The translations under genes were made by a program, and so were the position numbers. A stretch of 64,000 nucleotides of DNA from Symbiodinium natans (lineage: Eukaryota > Sar > Dinophyceae > Suessiales > Symbiodiniaceae), in assembly GCA_905221605.1 (NCBI GenBank), contig CAJNDS010002575.1, positions 130,432 to 194,431 of the forward strand, read 5' to 3'. The first letter of the stretch is position 1; every line of letters begins with the position of its first letter. A model generated the notes under the pieces. It saw only the letters and a list, made by a program, of their open reading frames with translations. It was not told the origin of the DNA and did not search any database. Shown one piece after another: positions 56,905-64,000 of the stretch.

Positions 56905-58012
56905 AGCTCAACTAAACAAGCGGTAGTTGTGGTAAATTCTCAACGCTTGACGAGGTGTTCTCTCAGTGCTTTGTAGTCCCGCCAAGGTTTTTTTGGTGCT
57001 GTGCGTCACAAATCGCTCTCTCGCAGAGGTCCCGTGCGCATTCCGTGGTCGAGATCGCGCTCCCTACTCGGTCCCATGCACTTTTTGTTTTCTCTTTTTT
57101 TTTTTTGTGTGTGTGTGTGTGTGGGGGCAGTTGGAAGCCTTACGTGGCGGTGTGCTGTGGGCCCGGTCTTTGTTGCTGTGTGCATTGGCTGGCATTCCTG
57201 AAGATGACGTTAGGTGATGTCTGAATACATGGTTTTACCATGTCTTACCCATTTGCCACTGCAGACCAAGGGTGCATGCACCCTACATGCCTGCGCACCC
57301 AGTATGCCGCCTGCGCTGCTTGCCGCTGCTGACCCCTATTACTTAGCTGGACTTGCAAGCGCAGGGACTGGGCGAATGCTTTGGAACCAAGGAAGGGGGC
57401 ACGGCACCTCCCCATTTGCAAGCAGAATGATCCCAAAATGAGCTTACTTTCAGGTTCAGGGTTGCAGCCCGGCCCGTGTGACCACAGGTCCTGGAAGCCT
57501 ACTTGGTGCGGCACTCGCTGGGAGACCTCGCCTCGTCATCGAAAGGCAGAGGGGCGCCGATCCAGCTCTCGAGCTCTGCACGCTGCCTGCTGCCTGCGTG
57601 GGTTCACGCTGGATTTACCGCCAGGATTGCAATGCCCACTGCTCCGAGCCCGAGGCTCCCACAACTCACGTGCTCCACCGCGTCCGCATTATCCGCATTC
57701 ATGGCTCATGCTTTGTTGGATCACGGCTCTGCTGGGATTGCAGGATGCCTGCGGAATGCCTGCAGATCCCTTCTGTATCAGCTTCTTTCCAACAGCAAAA
57801 CAGCGGATGCAACGAAGACGCAATTATGAGCATGCAACGAGTAGACACCTCGGCGACAACACTTTTGCTTCAGCAATCCGTGTAAAACATGCCAACACTT
57901 TGGCTTCGGCTTGGGGTCTTGAGCTAACGCTTCCTTCTATTTGCAACATGTGAACAGAAATGAGTTAGGTAGTTCAGCAGGTACATCGTGGAGAATGCGC
58001 CAGAATGGCGAC
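56905..58012. other. Intergenic region downstream of the oxidoreductase array
   Basis: Contains a poly-T/(GT)n tract at 57,090-57,125 and a possible diverged copy of the 9.6-kb repeat motif near 57,395-57,432. No gene is supported. Confidence 0.4.
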
Positions 58013-58015
58013 AAC

Positions 58016-60405
58016 TCAGTAGCCCCAGCGCGGGCCGCCGCCGAAGAGGTGCACCGGGGTGTGGTGCACGAAGTACCAGATGCAGCGGCCGATGAAGCCG
58101 TAAGCGCACTCATCGGTCTTGGATGCCTCAATGACCTCCTTCTGGACGGCGCAGACCTGGCCCCAGACGCACATGAGGCCAGAGTTCTTCTCCCAGTTGG
58201 CGCCGGCCACGAAGCAAGCGTCATCAGGGCCCAGCGAGGTGGCGAACATGCCCGCCCCCCAAGGCCAGTGCAGGTCGGCGACCTTCAGCGGGTCGCCGCA
58301 GCAGTCGACGGTCTTGTTCTGGAACAGCAGCCGGTCCGTCTTTTCGATGTTCGTGCACGCCACAATGCACATCTCCTCGCCCGGGTAGGAGATCTTGGGG
58401 ATGGGCGGGATGGGCCACTCGTTGGGCTTCTTGCCTGGCTCCTCAACGCAGGAGTAGTTGCAGTCGCCCACCGCATAGATGCGCGGGAAGCCCTTCTCGT
58501 CAGCTCCCCACCTCTTGCCGTCGCGGGTCTTCACGGCCAGGTTCTGCTCCTAAGAAAAGGGTCGGCGCGGACTCGAGCACTGTCAGCATTGACTGTGTGG
58601 TGGTGAGGAGGGGAGATGTAGTCTACAGTAGCTGGCACGTGTGGGGCTGAGTGTGATGTACATGCGAGTACATGCGAGTACATGCGGGTGCATGTACATG
58701 CAACGTGCGTGTGCATGTAGGTGCGCCGGACAAGACATCTGTCAGAATGCCACAGATGGTTACTGGACCGGTCGATCTTGCCAACCCTTCGCCAAGGCAC
58801 CATGAGGATCCAGCCACCACCACCAGGGCCCTTCTCGCTGAGTGTCTCCTTGGGCATGAAGTAATTCGATGCCTTCACACCGATGCACACGTACTCCTTG
58901 TCGGGCCCACTTGGCAGATCGATCTTCTTCCAGAACTCGGGGTCTTTAGCATCGTACTTGGTGTTGTAGAACTGCTTGATGCCCACCTTGTTCATGTACT
59001 TTTCCTCAGAGGGCGCGGGAGCAACCGAACAAGAGCAACAAAGATGGAAGCAAAGGAAAGAAACTCAATGAGAGAAGGCACACACACGCACAGAAGACGG
59101 ACGGTGAGAGAGAGTGCTGCCGGGGCTCGCAGTACTTGGCCGCGTTGGCCGGCAGTGGGCCGAGGGGCTGTGGCAGGAAGTCGATGATCGTCAGCTTCAG
59201 CCTCGGGAAGAAGTGCTGGAGCTCCGTGACCCACTCCACGCCAATGAAGCCCGCACCCACCACCAAAATCGTGGCACTCTTGTCGTTCAGGCTCTTGATG
59301 AAGTTGAACCTTGCGAGATGTGCTCCGTTCGTGCCGGCGTATGACTTGCAGGATAACACAGGCTAGGCGCGCGGAAACGTTACCCCTCAACAATCACTAG
59401 GCTAACCACATCTAGGCATGTCGACCTAGATTGCTGCCGCGCGTCTCTTCCAGGATGTGGCGGCGTCGACCCTCCAAGAATCGCTCATCGAGGTGCGGCC
59501 AAGAGCCTGCAACATGAAAATCGAAGGCACACGATTTTGATCGATTTTGGGCCTGGAGTCTGGGCAGGCTCAGAAGCCGTCAGCTCTGGTCTTCCGCTGG
59601 CCTTCAGGCCGCGCATCCTCATGGATGGTGGGGAACCACAGAGACTCACCCCACCTCAGCGACCCAGCAGAAGCAAAGCTGTGCAAAATGCACGCAGCAA
59701 AGAAGCACACCAGGCGTCAAGGGGGGTCGAAGGGTTGATTGTTGATTGGTTGGCCGGTTGTCACTGTGGCCCGGGCTTGTGGAAAGGGCCGAAGTTGCAG
59801 CCGGCGCAGATGAGGCAGTAGTCGAAGTCGATGGTTTCCTTGGTCCGAAGAAGGCTCACAGCTGAGCACGGATGCCCAAAGGATGTCCAAGGCGCCCGTC
59901 CCGACACGAACATGGGCTTGTAGGTGGCGGTCTTCTCGTCGCCATTCAGCTCCTTAACCTCGCCCCAGATGAACTTGCAGCCCATGCGGGTCTGGCAGGG
60001 GTCGCACGAGCGAAGAATGACAAATCTGCAAATGTATCTCTCGTTCCTTCACTCTTCCTTCCCTTGCCTGACCTACCCCAACCCACCCTCCCACACCTCG
60101 ATCACTGGCTGCAGCGTGAAGGTCAAGGCATCCAAGTGCTTCGGCTTCACGTAGGCCCGCAGCACGCCCGGAGTGTACTCGAAAAACTCCTGCCGGGACG
60201 CTCACGGTGCAACTCCCTGCTTTGCAGAACCTCTTGCCATGGTCCCTTCCCTGGCAGGACCGAACCTTTTCATTTCCCCTCGCCCCACGCTGCTGTCTCC
60301 GCGAAAGGCTCCTTGGCATCGATGATCGTCACCAGGAAGTGGTTGGCCAGGTCACGGCCGGCGGCAAGGCCGGAGAAACTGCCGCCGATCACCAGCACCC
60401 GTCGC
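58016..60405 (-). CDS. FAD/NAD(P)H oxidoreductase (NDH-2/AMID-like), copy A
   Basis: Eight exons on the minus strand: 60,405-60,312; 60,189-60,097; 59,991-59,771; 59,654-59,602; 59,506-59,443; 59,309-59,129; 59,004-58,801; 58,549-58,016. Phases agree at every join, giving about 480 residues. Exon 1 has the FAD Rossmann motif (VLVIGGSFSGLAAGRDL), then IIDAKEFFEYTP across the splice as in NDH-2/AIF-like enzymes. Exon 3 gives DYCLICAG, exon 6 the NAD(P)H Rossmann motif (ILVVGAGFIGVEWVTEL), exon 8 the second FAD motif (RIYAVGDCNY). The family transfers electrons from NAD(P)H through FAD to quinone or another acceptor. The C-terminus is long and aromatic (RCIWYFVHHTPVHLFGGGP). Membrane location and acceptor are unknown. 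Introns 1 and 6 read GA-AG (short repeats leave the cut ambiguous); 3, 4 and 5 GC-AG; 2 and 7 GT-AG. The N-terminal exon before 60,405 was not found. Confidence 0.9.
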
Positions 60406-60873
60406 CTCAACCGGAGCCAGGCCAGCATGGGGTTGTCAAACAAACAAGAGACAGGTTGGCAGGCTTTGCACTTTAAAGGGCACATCTTGTGTCAGAACAT
60501 CAGCTGCAGCTCTTCCTACAGTAGGTATGCAGCTGCAGGGATGCAGTTGCATGAGAGTGCAACCGTTTGCACAGAGCAAAGCGATAGCAGGATGTAGCAG
60601 GCAAATACTCAGGCCAGGGCTGAGCGGGCGGCATGATGTCGTCAGTGAGTACCCACGAATTGCACCGGGGCTGAAGCAAAATCTTCACAACATGCAAGAT
60701 CAACACATGGAATGCAAGATGAGCGTTACCGTGCGCCGTTGTTCAAGTTTGCAAAGCAGTGGGGCTCTGCTACTCTACCACTCGCAAGCGGTCAATTTCG
60801 AGAAAGAGCGGCCTCCCGTCGAGGTCCCATACGCTGGGAAAGAGTCGACTAGCCTGGCGTTAACCTACGGAGC
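60406..60873. promoter_or_regulatory. Spacer between oxidoreductase copies, likely copy-A promoter and first exon
   Basis: 468 bp with no counterpart upstream of copy B. It must hold the 5' exon of copy A, since its first recognised exon starts mid-codon after an AG, and the 3' flank of copy B. No TATA-like or initiator motif could be defended, and no start codon could be chosen. Confidence 0.4.
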
Positions 60874-60876
60874 CAC

Positions 60877-63273
60877 TCAGTAGCCCCAGCGCGGGCCGCC
60901 GCCGAAGAGGTGCACCGGGGTGTGGTGCACGAAGTACCAGATGCAGCGGCCGATGAAGCCATAAGCGCACTCATCGGTCTTGGATGCCTCAATGACCTCC
61001 TTCTGGACGGCGCAGACCTGGCCCCAGACGCACATGAGGCCAGAGTTCTTCTCCCAGTTGGCGCCGGCCACGAAGCAAGCGTCGTCAGGGCCCAGCGAGG
61101 TGGCGAACATGCCCGCGCCCCAAGGCCAGTGCAGGTCGGCGACCTTCAGCGGGTCGCCGCAGCAGTCGACGGTCTTGTTCTGGAACAGCAGCCGGTCCGT
61201 CTTTTCGATGTTCGTGCACGCCACAATGCACATCTCCTCGCCCGGGTAGGAGATCTTGGGGATGGGCGGGATGGGCCACTCGTTGGGCTTCTTGCCTGGC
61301 TCCTCGACGCAGGAGTAATTGCAGTCGCCCACCGCATAGATGCGCGGGAAGCCCTTCTCGTCAGCTCCCCACCTCTTGCCGTCGCGGGTCTTCACGGCCA
61401 GGTTCTGCTCCTAAGAAAAGGGTCGGCGCGGACGCGAGCACTGTCAGCATTGACTGTGGGGTGGTGAGGAGGGGAGATGTAGTCTAGCTGGCACATGTGG
61501 GGGTGAGTGTGATGTACATGCGAGTACATGCGAGTACATGCGGGTGCATGTACATGCAACGTGCGTGTGCATGTAGGTGCGCCGGACAAGACATCTGTCA
61601 GAATGCCACAGATGGTTACTGGACCGATCGATCTTGCCAACCCTTCGCCAAGGCACCATGAGGATCCAGCCACCACCACCAGGGCCCTTCTCGCTGAGTG
61701 TCTCCTTGGGCATGAAGTAATTCGATGCCTTCACACCGATGCACACGTACTCCTTGTCGGGCCCACTTGGCAGATCGATCTTCTTCCAGAACTCGGGGTC
61801 TTTAGCATCGTACTTGGTGTTGTAGAACTGCTTGATGCCCACCTTGTTCATGTACTTTTCCTCAGAGGGCGCGGGAGCAACCGAACAAGAGCAACAAAGA
61901 TGGAAGCAAAGGAAAGAAACTCAATGAGAGAAGGCACACACACGCACAGAAGACGGACGGTGAGAGAGAGTGCTGCCGGGGCTCGCAGTACTTGGCCGCG
62001 TTGGCCGGCAGTGGGCCGAGGGGCTGTGGCAGGAAGTCGATGATCGTCAGCTTCAGCCTCGGGAAGAAGTGCTGGAGCTCCGTGACCCACTCCACGCCAA
62101 TGAAGCCCGCACCCACCACCAAAATCGTGGCACTCTTGTCGTTCAGGCTCTTGATGAAGTTGAACCTTGCGAGATGTGCTCCGTTCGTGCCGGCGTATGA
62201 CTTGCAGGATAACACAGGCTAGGCGCGCGGAAACGTTACCCCTCAACAATCACCAGGCTAACCACATCTAGGCATGTCGACCTAGATTGCTGCCGCGCGT
62301 CTCTTCCAGGATGTGGCGGCGTCGACCCTCCAAGAATCGCTCATCGAGGTGCGGCCAAGAGCCTGCAACATGAAAATCGAAGGCACACGATTTTGATCGA
62401 TTTTGGGCCTGGAGTCTGGGCAGGCTCAGAAGCCGTCAGCTCTGGTCTTCCGCTGGCCTTCAGGCCGCGCATCCTCATGGATGGTGGGGAACCACAGAGA
62501 CTCACCCCACCTCAGCGACCCAGCAGAAGCAAAGCTGTGCAAAATGCACGCAGCAAAGAAGCACACCAGGCATCAAGGGGGGTCGAAGGGTTGATTGTTG
62601 ATTGGTTGGCCGGTTGTCACTGTGGCCCGGGCTTGTGGAAAGGGCCGAAGTTGCAGCCGGCGCAGATGAGGCAGTAGTCGAAGTCGATGGTTTCCTTGGT
62701 CCGAAGAAGGCTCACAGCTGAGCACGGATGCCCAAAGGATGTCCAAGGCGCCCGTCCCGACACGAACATGGGCTTGTAGGTGGCGGTCTTCTCGTCGCCA
62801 TTCAGCTCCTTAACCTCGCCCCAGATGAACTTGCAGCCCATGCGGGTCTGGCAGGGGTCGCACAAGCGAAGAATGATAAATCTGCAAATGTGTCTCTCGT
62901 TCCTTCGCTCTTCCCTTCACTCTTCCTTCCCTCGCCTGACCTACCCCAACCCACCCTCCCACACCTCGATCACTGGCTGCAGCGTGAAGGTCAAGGCATC
63001 CAAGTGCTTCGGCTTCACGTAGGCCCGCAGCACGCCCGGAGTGTACTCGAAAAACTCCTGCCGGGACGCTCACGGTGCAACTCCCTGCTTTGCAGAACCT
63101 CTTGCCATGGTCCCTTCCCTGGCAGGACCGAACCTTTTCATTTCCCCTCGCCCCACGCTGCTGTCTCCGCGAAAGGCTCCTTGGCATCGATGATCGTCAC
63201 CAGGAAGTGGTTGGCCAGGTCACGGCCGGCGGCAAGGCCGGAGAAACTGCCGCCGATCACCAGCACCCGGCGC
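60877..63273 (-). CDS. FAD/NAD(P)H oxidoreductase (NDH-2/AMID-like), copy B
   Basis: A tandem duplicate of copy A in the same orientation and with the same eight exons: 63,273-63,180; 63,057-62,965; 62,847-62,627; 62,510-62,458; 62,362-62,299; 62,165-61,985; 61,860-61,657; 61,410-60,877. Exon sequences are almost identical and the few substitutions I noticed in the long last exon look silent. Both Rossmann motifs and the AVGD motif are intact, so both copies appear functional. Indels are intronic: about 5 bp missing near 61,484 and about 12 bp added near 62,915 relative to A. Exon 1 here follows a better acceptor (TCTGTTCCAG) than in copy A. Sequence upstream of exon 1 differs completely from copy A, so N-terminus and promoter may differ between copies. 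Confidence 0.9.
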
Positions 63274-63279
63274 CTGGAA

Positions 63280-63780
63280 CAGAGAATTGAGCAGAACCTA
63301 GTCATCTTCACGTTCAGCGGTTTACGATGCTGCGTGAAGGACTGAGCGCTGCACTGGGCTGGTGGCATGTTGGGAAGCCGCTCTAAAAGACTATGGCCGC
63401 ACCAGCGTTAAAAGACTTCGAGCCACTCCTCCGGCCGGCAGCGATCAGTGATCTGTCAGCTATCAAATCTCGGAGTTCCCCTCATCATACCTGAACACAT
63501 CCTTAGCGAGGAGGCCCTGAGACAGAGAGGGAGGAAGTCTCCCATCCCAATGCTCCGAATCACTGTTGGCTTCATCTTCCTCGCGCTGCTTTAGCGCTTG
63601 AGATGCTGGACAGGTCTTGACGGATCTACGAGTCGGTGTTGTTCGGCCTAATCAACTCTTCATGCAGGAGCAGTGAGTGCGCGATGGAGGAGGCAGAGGA
63701 AATCGGCTCGGGAAGCATCTGCTGCGTAATGCGACTCCCAGGGTGGAAAAGGAAGGACCAAAAAAAACTGCCGCCGTTGA
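63280..63780. other. Upstream region of copy B
   Basis: No recognisable exon. The first exon and promoter of copy B are expected here or further right. Confidence 0.3.
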
Positions 63781-63786
63781 AACCGT

Positions 63787-64000
63787 ACCTGATGTTTATT
63801 GAAAGTTAGCGTTTCGCCTAGGTGAAATGCATTTTTTGGCAGGTTTAAAAAATGCATGATTTTGTATGTTTTTGCAACATGTTCAGGTCTTTTTGTTGTT
63901 GGGGCCTTCAGCGCTGTACCTATGTTCATTGAAACTTAGCGTTTCGCCTAGGTGAAATGCTTCTTTTGGCAGAAAAAACAAGGGTGATTTTGTTTGTCTT
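63787..64000. repeat. 130-bp tandem repeat, running off the window
   Basis: Two units, spaced 130 bp apart, share TTAGCGTTTCGCCTAGGTGA (from about 63,806 and 63,936) with similar flanks (TTTATTGAAA/TTCATTGAAA before, TTTTGGCAG after). GCGTTTCGCCTAGGTGAAATGC contains an imperfect palindrome. The array probably continues beyond 64,000. Confidence 0.8.

Noticed and set aside
1-64000. Relic spliced-leader sequence, SL RNA, 5S or other rRNA genes, CRISPR arrays
   Set aside because: I looked by eye for the spliced-leader end (TTTGGCTCAAG) and its complement and for rRNA-like conserved words and found none. A short or diverged relic could be missed.

Overview
The window looks like nuclear DNA of a dinoflagellate, most like a symbiodiniacean or other Suessiales-type genome. 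This is inference from several signs read directly: intron-rich genes whose introns begin GC or GA as often as GT and end AG before a G; dinoflagellate-style PPR, MORN, EF-hand and ankyrin proteins; many interstitial TTTAGGG/CCCTAAA tracts; minisatellites and G/C homopolymer tracts; and almost every supportable gene on the same (minus) strand. No rRNA, tRNA, CRISPR array or bacterial operon was found.

Layout, left to right; genes run right to left. 0.3-4.9 kb: a MORN-repeat gene with about 20 repeats, mostly one per short exon. 5-9 kb: weak exons of possibly secreted, Cys-rich (thrombospondin-1-like) protein(s). 9-10.8 kb: telomere-like repeats, a poly-C-linked inverted repeat family and GGTTA repeats. 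11-13.7 kb: only weak exon candidates. 14.4-17.7 kb: a PPR gene. 18.6-21.4 kb: an unrecognised gene with a CPHC motif and acidic tail. 22.6-23.9 kb: a lone plus-strand ORF. 23.9-26.2 kb: an AGC-like protein kinase with reconstructable splice joins. 28.0-30.2 kb: a multi-pass membrane protein ending in ankyrin-like repeats, head-to-head with a small plus-strand ORF at 30.7 kb. 31-33.7 kb and 37.4-41.2 kb: two repeat-dense blocks sharing a composite repeat, with a MITE-like element, poly-G, a long polypurine tract and TAG microsatellites. 34-36.9 kb: an unrecognised alpha-helical gene. 44.7-48.9 kb: a multi-EF-hand coiled-coil protein with a near-complete exon model of 917 codons. 50-57 kb: fragments of several minus-strand genes. 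58.0-63.3 kb: two tandem, nearly identical copies of an eight-exon FAD/NAD(P)H oxidoreductase gene (NDH-2/AMID-like). 63.8-64.0 kb: a roughly 130-bp repeat running off the window.

The genes do not form a functional operon. What they share is orientation and unusual splicing. The best models (EF-hand gene, kinase, both oxidoreductases) were built by joining open frames at AG acceptors and checking phase and domain continuity, with no transcript evidence. Other entries are exon-level candidates and are scored low.
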